Shown: positions 1-5,778 of the stretch, one piece after another | How positions within the stretch are numbered: position 1 is the first letter of the stretch | Layout of the letters: every line of letters starts with the position of its first letter | NCBI GenBank assembly: GCA_016234025.1 | Contig: JACQLL010000006.1 | Coordinates: 1-9,605 of the forward strand | DNA length: 9,605 nt | Reading direction: 5' to 3' | Source of the DNA: Candidatus Pacearchaeota archaeon | Lineage (GTDB): Archaea > Nanobdellota > Nanobdellia > Pacearchaeales > GW2011-AR1 | Program-made: the position numbers and the translations under genes | The notes under the pieces: model-generated | Database searches by the model: none | Told to the model about the DNA's origin: nothing | What the model saw: only the letters and a program-made list of their open reading frames with translations

Positions 1-15
1 TATCTTTGGTTCGCT

Positions 16-537
16 TTAGTTTATGTATGGGAGTATATTGTTCATTTTTTCTTTTTTTAGTTTTTTTCTCATATAGATGTAGAAGATTATTAAAATTATA
101 AATATTAAAATTATCCAAAATACAAAAGTGTAGTCTGTTCTTTCTTCTAAGGTGTATGAGATGGATAGAAATTTCTCTGTCGGATTGATTAGAGAAATCT
201 TTTTTTCTTGTGTGTCGAGGATAGCCTCTTCGTTGTTTATCGAGGTTATTGTTTTCAAGTTTGCGGGCAGATTAACGTCGAGAAGGATGTTGTCGTAGTT
301 TTCTAAGTTCAATGTGAATGTCCAAACTTTTCCTTCTTTCGTTGTCAGGGCAGAGGTTCTTCCGGTTAATTTTTCGTTGCTGTACGAAAGACCTTCGATA
401 TTTAGAGGAGTATCTGTTTCGATGTCGAATCGGCTTTCTCCGTTTTCATATAACATTATATCTCCGGATAAGTAAGACGCGCTTGCGAACTGCAAGATAA
501 ATACAAAAGTAAGGATTGTGAGAAATTCCTTTTTCAT
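16..537 (-). CDS. Secreted or membrane-anchored protein with signal peptide and C-terminal transmembrane helix
   Basis: I recognise no named family. The 173-residue product starts with a signal peptide: MKKEF, then a hydrophobic stretch ending in ASA near residue 20. A polar, beta-rich domain that should lie outside the cell follows (about 21-137), then a very hydrophobic helix at about 138-155 (FVFWIILIFIILIIFYIY) and a Lys-rich cytoplasmic stop-transfer tail (MRKKLKKEK). The topology is therefore N-out, C-in, with only about 18 residues inside. The protein ends NILPYIN and then TAA; the codons after the stop (Ser-Glu-Pro-Lys-Ile) run to the window edge in the same frame. Archaeal proteins of this layout often continue into a cytoplasmic winged helix, so this copy may be truncated (inference). 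The start codon lies about 25 nt from a TATA box shared with ftsY, suggesting a leaderless transcript; a GAGGT directly touching the ATG is too close to act as a ribosome site. Confidence 0.7.
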   Translation of the reverse strand: MKKEFLTILTFVFILQFASASYLSGDIMLYENGESRFDIETDTPLNIEGLSYSNEKLTGRTSALTTKEGKVWTFTLNLENYDNILLDVNLPANLKTITSINNEEAILDTQEKKISLINPTEKFLSISYTLEERTDYTFVFWIILIFIILIIFYIYMRKKLKKEKMNNILPYIN

Positions 538-558
538 ACCTCTTTAAAATTAAACATC

Positions 559-566
559 TTTATAAA
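559..566. promoter_or_regulatory. Palindromic TATA box shared by two divergent genes
   Basis: TTTATAAA is its own reverse complement. Its centre (562.5) is 25.5 nt from the first base of ftsY (588) and 25.5 nt from the first base of the minus-strand membrane protein (537). Archaeal transcription starts about 25 nt downstream of the TATA centre, so both transcripts would begin at or next to the start codon. Neither gene has a usable Shine-Dalgarno, which agrees with leaderless initiation. The spacing is seen in the sequence; bidirectional use is inferred. Confidence 0.7.
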
Positions 567-587
567 TATGGTTTTTTTAAGAGTTTT

Positions 588-1736
588 ATGTTTGGAAAGT
601 TAAGAGAGAAATTTTCTAATTGGCTGAAGAGAAGTAAAGAGAAAGATGAAGAGAAGAAAACAGATGTTAAAAAGGAGAGGGGGAAGGCGATAGCCGAGGA
701 GAAAACGAAGAAGCCGAAAAAAAAATCAGAGGAAGTTAAGAGAAAAGTTGCAGAAAGGGTTGGGGAATTAGAAGAAGTTGAAGAGAAAGCAGAGAAGAAG
801 ATTGAAGAAAGTTTTGAGACTCCGGCTAAAGAGTTGAAGGAGGAGCTTGACGACGGGAAGGAGGGATTTTTTTCGAGATTGAGGAAAAAACTTTCTTCTT
901 CTGTTTTGACGCAAGAACAGTTTGGCGAGATTTTTGAGGAGTTAGAGATTGTTCTGTTAGAGAATAATGTTGCTTTGGAGGTGGTGGATAAAATTAAAGA
1001 ATCGTTGTCAAGAGATTTGGTTGGTGTTTCTGTCAAGAAGAGAGAGACAGAGAAATTAATTCTCGATAGTTTGAGGAAGAGCATTTTGGAGATTTTGTTT
1101 GAGCCGAAGGATTTTGTCAGAGAGATTGAAAAGTCGCTCGAGCCGTATGTTGTTTTATTTTTCGGAATCAACGGGGCCGGAAAGACGACGAGCATTGCGA
1201 AGTTTGCGCATTATTTGAAGAAGAAAGGAATTAGTTGTGTTCTTGCGGCAGGCGATACTTTTCGTGCGGCTTCGATTGAGCAGATTGAGACGCATGCGAA
1301 GAAACTTGGAGTGCCGATTATTAAGCATCAGTATAACTCTGATCCTGCGGCTGTGGGTTACGACGCCATTGAGTATGCGAAGAGGCATAAGATTAAAGTT
1401 GTTTTGATTGATACTGCGGGAAGGATGTATACGAAGAAGGATTTGATGAGGGAGATGGAAAAGATTGTGAGAGTGGTGAAACCGAAGCTGAAGGTTTTCG
1501 TCGGGGAATCGATTTCTGGAAACGACGTCGTTGAACAGGCGAAGTTGTTCAACGAGAGTGTTGGGATTGACGGGATAATTTTAAGCAAGGCAGATGTTGA
1601 TGAGAAAGCCGGAGCGATTTTGTCGGTGGGGCAAGTCAGCGGGAAGCCGATTTTGTTTTTGGGTGTTGGGCAGGAATATGAAGATTTGAAGGAATTTAAG
1701 AAGAAGGATGTGCTGAAGGGATTGGGACTTTCCTAA
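588..1736 (+). CDS. ftsY: Signal recognition particle receptor FtsY (SRP GTPase)
   Basis: This is the membrane-side SRP GTPase. It pairs with SRP54 so that ribosome-nascent chain complexes are handed to the Sec translocon. The 382 residues begin with an amphipathic stretch (MFGKLREKFSNWLKRS), then a Lys/Glu-rich acidic-basic A region to about residue 90. A second amphipathic helix (GFFSRLRKKL, 93-102) sits at the entry to the N domain, as in the membrane-targeting sequence of bacterial FtsY. The GTPase motifs are in order: G1 GINGAGKTT (193-201), G2 DTFRAAS (223-229), G3 DTAGR (275-279), G4 SKAD (333-336, Ser for the usual Thr) and G5 near FLGVGQ close to the C terminus. VGESISGNDVVEQA matches the archaeal FtsY interface. 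The start is supported by a TATA box 25 nt upstream. The neighbour order is unusual in that the prefoldin gene often seen before archaeal ftsY is absent here. Confidence 0.96.
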   Translation: MFGKLREKFSNWLKRSKEKDEEKKTDVKKERGKAIAEEKTKKPKKKSEEVKRKVAERVGELEEVEEKAEKKIEESFETPAKELKEELDDGKEGFFSRLRKKLSSSVLTQEQFGEIFEELEIVLLENNVALEVVDKIKESLSRDLVGVSVKKRETEKLILDSLRKSILEILFEPKDFVREIEKSLEPYVVLFFGINGAGKTTSIAKFAHYLKKKGISCVLAAGDTFRAASIEQIETHAKKLGVPIIKHQYNSDPAAVGYDAIEYAKRHKIKVVLIDTAGRMYTKKDLMREMEKIVRVVKPKLKVFVGESISGNDVVEQAKLFNESVGIDGIILSKADVDEKAGAILSVGQVSGKPILFLGVGQEYEDLKEFKKKDVLKGLGLS

Positions 1737-1856
1737 TCGACTTATTTTCTTGAGCTTGGTTCGGGCGAGGGCCTTTCGATTTTTTGAATTTTGGAGATTA
1801 ATCAGGATTTTTTTATTGCAACAGACTTATTAGCTTGATTATTTCTTGTTTACTGA
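1737..1856 (+). terminator. Intergenic T-runs, likely ftsY terminator
   Basis: The 120-base gap after ftsY contains a T6 run (1780-1785) and a T7 run (1808-1814). Archaeal RNA polymerase terminates at such U-tracts without a strong hairpin. The GC-richer bit at 1754-1775 (GGTTCGGGCGAGGGCC) just before the first run forms no clear stem. No tRNA or gene was found here. Confidence 0.4.
1826..1833 (+). promoter_or_regulatory. Weak TATA-like box for the glycosyltransferase gene
   Basis: CTTATTAG is centred about 28 nt before the ATG at 1857. It resembles the CTTTATTA element at a similar distance before SRP54. No Shine-Dalgarno precedes the ATG (upstream bases TTTACTGA), so a leaderless or near-leaderless start is plausible. 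The match is weak on its own; the repeated spacing is the support. Confidence 0.35.
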
Positions 1857-2879
1857 ATGAAGATACTTTATGGAGTTTGTGGCGAGGGATTCGGACACAG
1901 CTCGAGAGCAAAGAGCATAATCTCTTTTTTGGAAAGAGAAGGACACGAAATCTTAGTTGTGACTTACGGTCAAGCTTATTCTATACTAAAAAATTTTAAC
2001 ATTTTGAAAGTGAACGGAATTTCTTTGTTTTTTGAAAGAGGAAGATTATCTTGGGAGAAAACGGTTAAGAATAATTTAACTAAACTGAACAAGAATAAGT
2101 GGCGGCTAATTAAGAAAAAGATTGATGATTTCGAACCAGAAATTTGCATTTCAGACATGGAGCCGGTTGTGCCGATTGTTTCATTTTTTTATAAATTACC
2201 TTTGATAAGTATTGATAATCAACACAGATTAACACATTTGAAAATAAATGTTCAGCAGAAATACAAAAAGGATTTTTATCTTGCCAAACTCGCTGTGCAA
2301 AGATGCGTTGCTCGAGCTGACTATTATATAATTTTGTCTTTTGTTAAACAAAAATCTAAAGATAAAAGGGCCCGTATATTAAGCCCAATTTTACGAGAGG
2401 AGATTGTTAAATTAAAACCTTCAAAGAAGAATTTTGTCTTGGTTTATCTGACGAAGAAGAATAAGAAGATGTTAGAGGTTTTAAGAAAGATAGAGGAGAG
2501 TTTTGTTGTTTATGGATATGACAAAAAGTTGGTTAAAGGAAACTTGAGATTTAAGAAAACTGGCGAGAAATTTATGAAAGATCTTGCTGAAGCCAAAGCA
2601 GTAATCGCAACCGCAGGATTTACTTTGATTTCTGAATCGATGTACTTGAAAAAGCCGTATTTTGCAATTCCATTGAGAGGACAATTTGAGCAAACTTTAA
2701 ACGCCTTACAATTGAAAGAGTTTGGAATCGGGGATTTTTCTGAAAATCCGACTCGCGAGGAGATTGAATACTTCTTGGGAAATTTGGGAAGATGTGAGAA
2801 CAAATTGAAAACTATGAAGATGAATCCGAACGAGGTTTTCAGTGTTTTGAAAAAAGTTTTGAGAAAGTTTAGTAATTAA
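1857..2879 (+). CDS. GT-B type glycosyltransferase, MJ1255-like
   Basis: This is a 340-residue predicted nucleotide-sugar glycosyltransferase of the archaeal MJ1255-like group, related to the GT28/MurG and UGT fold. The N-terminal Rossmann half opens with MKILYGVCGEGFGHSSR; GFGHSSR at 11-17 is the family's Gly-rich acceptor-side loop. The C-terminal donor-binding half contains ATAGFTLISE (251-260) followed by PLRGQFEQTLNA (from 272), the equivalent of the UGT signature in which an aromatic/Gln segment and a Glu contact the sugar nucleotide. There is no signal peptide or transmembrane helix, so the enzyme is cytosolic or peripheral, with many basic residues in the middle (KKDFYLAK, KQKSKDKRAR) that could favour membrane lipid binding. 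The substrate cannot be told from sequence; a lipid or surface glycan acceptor is inferred. It lies between ftsY and SRP54 on the same strand but has its own gaps and a weak TATA box, so it may be transcribed alone. Confidence 0.82.
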   Translation: MKILYGVCGEGFGHSSRAKSIISFLEREGHEILVVTYGQAYSILKNFNILKVNGISLFFERGRLSWEKTVKNNLTKLNKNKWRLIKKKIDDFEPEICISDMEPVVPIVSFFYKLPLISIDNQHRLTHLKINVQQKYKKDFYLAKLAVQRCVARADYYIILSFVKQKSKDKRARILSPILREEIVKLKPSKKNFVLVYLTKKNKKMLEVLRKIEESFVVYGYDKKLVKGNLRFKKTGEKFMKDLAEAKAVIATAGFTLISESMYLKKPYFAIPLRGQFEQTLNALQLKEFGIGDFSENPTREEIEYFLGNLGRCENKLKTMKMNPNEVFSVLKKVLRKFSN

Positions 2880-2884
2880 CCACA

Positions 2885-2894
2885 ACTTTATTAA
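2885..2894 (+). promoter_or_regulatory. TATA-like box for SRP54
   Basis: ACTTTATTAA is centred about 27 nt before the SRP54 ATG at 2917, the right distance for a leaderless archaeal transcript. The bases before the ATG (CTTGATTCTGT) lack a Shine-Dalgarno. Confidence 0.45.
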
Positions 2895-2916
2895 CCTATT
2901 TTGAACTTGATTCTGT

Positions 2917-4278
2917 ATGTTAGAAAAACTGTCAAGTGCTTTGAAGAAAACAACGGACAAGATAGCGAATGCCGTTTTTCTTGACAAGAATTTAGTGGAT
3001 AGTGTCGTGAAGGATTTACAGAGGGCGTTGATTGAGGCGGACGTGAACGTGCCTCTTGTTTTTGAGATTACGAATAAAATTAAGAAGGAGGCGTTTGACG
3101 AAAGGATTAAGGGGATTGAGAAGAAAGAGCATATTGTTAAACTGCTTCACGACGAACTTGTTAGGATTATTGGGAAGAGAAAGGAGATTGTTTTGGGAAA
3201 GAAGAATGTTTTTCTTTTTGTCGGATTATACGGTTCTGGAAAGACGACGACTATTGGAAAAATTGCGTCTTATTATTCGAAGAGGGGAAAGAGAGTTTGC
3301 GCCGTTGGTTTGGATGTGCACAGAGCTGCGGCGTCTGAACAACTGAAACAGGTTTGTGACAAGGCGGGAGTGAAATGTTTTATTGAAAAAGGCGAGAAGA
3401 ACCCTTTGAAAATCTGGAAGAAACATAAAAAGGAAATTGAGGAGAGTGATATAGTGTTTGTCGATAGCTCTGGGAGAGATGCGCTTGATAAAGAATTGGT
3501 TAGAGAGATAAGTTTGATTGTCAAAGAAGTTAAGCCGACGGAGAGTTTTTTGGTTATTGCCGCCGACATCGGACAGACGGCAAAGAAACAGGCAGAGATG
3601 TTTAGGGATGTGGCTAATGTTTCCGGCGTTGTGATTACGAGAATGGATTCGAGCGCCAAGGCAGGAGGAGCCTTGACTGCATGCGCAGAGGTCGGAGTGG
3701 GTGTTGCGTTTATCGGGACTGGCGAAAAAATTGGCGATTTGGAAACTTTTGAGCCAGAGGGATTTTTGAGCAGATTGTTGGGGATGGGAGACTTGAAGGC
3801 TTTGATGGAGAAGATTCATTCTGTCGTCGATAAAAAAGAAATTGAGAAGCAACAGAAAAAGTTAGAAGAGGGAAAATTCACATTGAGGGATTTGCAAAGT
3901 CAGTTAGATTCGATGGGTGAGCTTGGAAGCATGGATAAAATTCTCGGGATGATTCCAGGTTTGGGAAATGTGAAAGATAAAATTGGGGATGGAGTTTTAG
4001 AAACCCAGCAGGAGAAAGTTAAGAGATGGAAACATTGCATTAATTCAATGACACCGGAAGAAATTGAGAATCCGGAGATTTTGGAGAAGCAGACTTCCCG
4101 CATACAAAGAATTGCCCACGGTTCTGGATGTTCAACTTCTGATGTTAGAATGTTAATCAAGCAATGGAAGATGCTGAACGAAATGATTAAGGAACAGAAT
4201 AGTTTAACAGAAGGAAAAATGGATCAGAAGACGATGATGAAGCTGGCGAGAAAGTTCGGGAAGAAGATTAGGATTTAG
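2917..4278 (+). CDS. srp54: Signal recognition particle protein SRP54
   Basis: This cytosolic SRP GTPase binds 7S RNA and signal peptides and docks on FtsY. The 453 residues cover N, G and M domains. The N domain is the helical bundle of the first ~95 residues. G-domain motifs: GLYGSGKTT (103-111), DVHRAAA (133-139), DSSGRD (183-188), TRMD (241-244), then AKAGGAL and GTGEKIGDLETF. The M domain begins with FTLRDLQSQL, includes the flexible finger around MGELGSMDKILGMIPGLG, and has the 7S RNA-binding signature SRIQRIAHGSG starting at 394. Total length is normal for archaeal SRP54. Some usually strict positions differ: G4 TKxD is TRMD, the following GTAKGG is SSAKAG, and DTYRPAA is DVHRAAA. These look like lineage drift, since the frame and the M domain are intact. 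The downstream small gene starts 3 nt after the stop and is probably co-transcribed. Confidence 0.96.
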   Translation: MLEKLSSALKKTTDKIANAVFLDKNLVDSVVKDLQRALIEADVNVPLVFEITNKIKKEAFDERIKGIEKKEHIVKLLHDELVRIIGKRKEIVLGKKNVFLFVGLYGSGKTTTIGKIASYYSKRGKRVCAVGLDVHRAAASEQLKQVCDKAGVKCFIEKGEKNPLKIWKKHKKEIEESDIVFVDSSGRDALDKELVREISLIVKEVKPTESFLVIAADIGQTAKKQAEMFRDVANVSGVVITRMDSSAKAGGALTACAEVGVGVAFIGTGEKIGDLETFEPEGFLSRLLGMGDLKALMEKIHSVVDKKEIEKQQKKLEEGKFTLRDLQSQLDSMGELGSMDKILGMIPGLGNVKDKIGDGVLETQQEKVKRWKHCINSMTPEEIENPEILEKQTSRIQRIAHGSGCSTSDVRMLIKQWKMLNEMIKEQNSLTEGKMDQKTMMKLARKFGKKIRI

Positions 4279-4281
4279 AAG

Positions 4282-4659
4282 ATGGAAAATGAAACAAAAA
4301 TAATTGATGAGTTTGATAAACTGCAAAAAGAGAAGCAGAACATCGAGGGTAGAATCGAAGAGGTAAGGAAAATTATTATTGAACTTGCCAAAGAAACTGG
4401 CAAGGAGGCGATTTTTGGGGCAGATAAATTTTGTTCTGTAAAAGAATTTGAGAAAGTTGTTTATCCTGAGAATAAGGATGAGTTAATTAAGATGATTCGA
4501 AAAAAAGGTTTGTACGACGCGCTGTCTTCGATTAATTATTTTAAACTTTCACCCAAGATTTTGAAGAGAGAAATTGATCAGGAAATAATTGATTTAACTA
4601 AAAGAGAAAAAGATTATAGAGTTTCGTTAAAAGATAAAAACGTATTGGCTGTTTCGTGA
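4282..4659 (+). CDS. Small coiled-coil protein, resembles C-terminal segment of archaeal PD-(D/E)XK nucleases
   Basis: This is a 125-residue soluble protein. Residues 1-40 (ENETKIIDEFDKLQKEKQ and on) form a charged coiled coil. A compact region follows: IFGADKFCSVKEFEKVVYP, then ELIKMIRKKGLYDALSSINYFKLSPKILKREID. The pattern 'helix, F/V-G-x-D-x, beta strand, YP, helix, GL-x-x-x-L-S-x-x-x-x-F-x-L-S' resembles what I recall of the tail following the nuclease domain in archaeal RecB/Cas4-like PD-(D/E)XK proteins, but no nuclease motif is present here. It could be a stand-alone version of that tail or a separate family; I am not sure. It begins 3 nt after the SRP54 stop with no terminator between, so it is likely translated from the SRP54 mRNA. 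It ends 14 bp from the convergent Lrp-like gene. Confidence 0.7.
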   Translation: MENETKIIDEFDKLQKEKQNIEGRIEEVRKIIIELAKETGKEAIFGADKFCSVKEFEKVVYPENKDELIKMIRKKGLYDALSSINYFKLSPKILKREIDQEIIDLTKREKDYRVSLKDKNVLAVS

Positions 4660-4673
4660 TATGAAGAAAGAAA

Positions 4674-5645
4674 TTATTCGAACGGATATTGATTGTATTT
4701 TACATAATGGTTAAACAAGACGGCGCTTTCGACATCTGTTAGGATATCAGAGAATTTTGTTCTTATTTCTATGACTAATTCTTGTAATTCTTTCTGGTTT
4801 TCTATTTCGTAGATTATTTCAAAGTTCCACTTACCGACTGTTTCGATGTAAAAAATAATGTTTGGATGGGCTTGGCAATAAGAGATTAGTTTACTTTTTT
4901 TATCTTTTGTCAAGTTATGCGTGGAGAGAAATAATTGATAGCTTTCAAAGCCAAATTCCTGGCAGTGGATTCTTGTGCTGTAACCTTGGATTATCTCTTT
5001 TTCTAAATTTTTGAGATGGGATTTAATTGTCAGTGGAGAATTTCTTAGCTTGTTTGAGATTTCGAGAACAGACAATCTTGGGTTTTGTGTTATTTCTTTT
5101 AAAATTTCAACATCTATTTTCTCAAGTTTCTCTGCTTCTATGTATTTACCAAATCTAGGAGTTATTTTTCTTCTTTCTTTTTGTTCTATTAAGTAATCTC
5201 TAGGAAATTGGATTAATTCTGCCCTGATTGCGATTGTTAAATCTTTTAGGAACTCGCTGTATTGTGTAGAAAGTTCTGTGAAGATGTCATTGAATTCTAT
5301 TATGTTTCTTGCCATTATTGCAAAAGCAAGGTCGAATTTGCCGCCGAATTCGGCAATCCAATAAACATGGGTATTTTTTGTGAGTTCGTCGATAATTTCC
5401 TGTTTTTTTTCTTTTGTTACATTTTGGAATCGAGAGTAAATTGCGTAACCAGTGTAGCCAACCTTTCCGAAATTTATCAGAGTTATGTAGCCAGAAATTA
5501 TTCTTTTCTTTTCTAACCTTTGTAAACGATAATGAACTCCTTCTTGGCTTAGTCCGATTTTCTTTCCCAAAGCAGAAGTTCCTAACCTCGCATTCAAATC
5601 TATTTCATACAACAATTTCTTGTCTTTTACGTCTAATTGCTTCAT
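4674..5645 (-). CDS. Tandem (double-length) Lrp/AsnC family transcriptional regulator
   Basis: The 323-residue product contains two complete Lrp/AsnC units. Unit one: winged helix at 3-60 (LDVKDKKLLYEIDLNAR, recognition helix SQEGVHYRLQRLEKK) and an alpha-beta effector (RAM) domain at about 65-148. Unit two: winged helix at about 174-225 (LEKIDVEILKEITQNPR, then PLTIKSHLKNLEKE) and RAM at about 232-315. Ordinary Lrp proteins have one unit of about 150 residues and dimerise; a tandem fusion supplies two DNA-binding heads in one chain. Such proteins sense amino acids or similar small molecules in archaea; the ligand here is unknown. A TATA box on the minus strand (5671-5678) is centred 29-30 nt upstream and there is no Shine-Dalgarno, so the mRNA is nearly leaderless. 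A 24-bp inverted repeat between TATA and start suggests autoregulation. The divergent neighbour is a MutS-like ATPase. Confidence 0.88.
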   Translation of the reverse strand: MKQLDVKDKKLLYEIDLNARLGTSALGKKIGLSQEGVHYRLQRLEKKRIISGYITLINFGKVGYTGYAIYSRFQNVTKEKKQEIIDELTKNTHVYWIAEFGGKFDLAFAIMARNIIEFNDIFTELSTQYSEFLKDLTIAIRAELIQFPRDYLIEQKERRKITPRFGKYIEAEKLEKIDVEILKEITQNPRLSVLEISNKLRNSPLTIKSHLKNLEKEIIQGYSTRIHCQEFGFESYQLFLSTHNLTKDKKSKLISYCQAHPNIIFYIETVGKWNFEIIYEIENQKELQELVIEIRTKFSDILTDVESAVLFNHYVKYNQYPFE

Positions 5646-5651
5646 TTTAGA

Positions 5652-5675
5652 TATATAGCGTATAATTTCTATATA
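5652..5675. promoter_or_regulatory. 24-bp inverted repeat, candidate operator of the Lrp-like regulator
   Basis: TATATAG (5652-5658) and CTATATA (5669-5675) are perfect 7-bp inverted arms around a 10-bp spacer. Centre-to-centre spacing of the arms is 17 bp. The repeat covers the region between the regulator's own TATA box and its start codon, so binding there would block transcription. A third copy of the half-site TATATAG (5715-5721) lies in the TATA box of the divergent MutS-like gene. AT-rich DNA makes chance matches possible. Confidence 0.4.
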
Positions 5676-5678
5676 AAA
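5671..5678 (-). promoter_or_regulatory. TATA box for the Lrp-like regulator
   Basis: On the minus strand this reads TTTTATAT. Its centre is 29-30 nt before the ATG (first base at 5645), giving a leader of only a few bases. It overlaps the right arm of the candidate operator. Confidence 0.55.
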
Positions 5679-5710
5679 CTATGCAATTTATTGAATAAAT
5701 AATAATAGAT

Positions 5711-5720
5711 TTTATATATA
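5711..5720 (+). promoter_or_regulatory. TATA box for the MutS-like gene
   Basis: TTTATATATA is a strong archaeal TATA match. Transcription would start near 5741, giving a leader of about 8 nt to the GTG at 5749 or about 38 nt to the ATG at 5779, which has an AAGGA Shine-Dalgarno-like stretch at 5764-5768. Confidence 0.6.
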
Positions 5721-5778
5721 GGTTTATCTTAGCTGTATTAACTAAATAGTGATTAAAAATCACAAGGAAACGAATAAA

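Noticed and set aside
560..1195. Long minus-strand reading frame opposite the start of ftsY
   Set aside because: It is a Ser/Phe/Leu-rich shadow produced by the Lys/Glu-rich codons of ftsY; it has no domain and covers the real gene's start.
1740..1800. Small RNA in the GC-richer bit after ftsY
   Set aside because: No stem of more than four pairs could be drawn; T-runs explain it as a terminator region.
3226..3852. 208-codon minus-strand reading frame opposite SRP54
   Set aside because: It is antisense to conserved GTPase motifs, with no recognisable domain and no promoter or ribosome site; a shadow.
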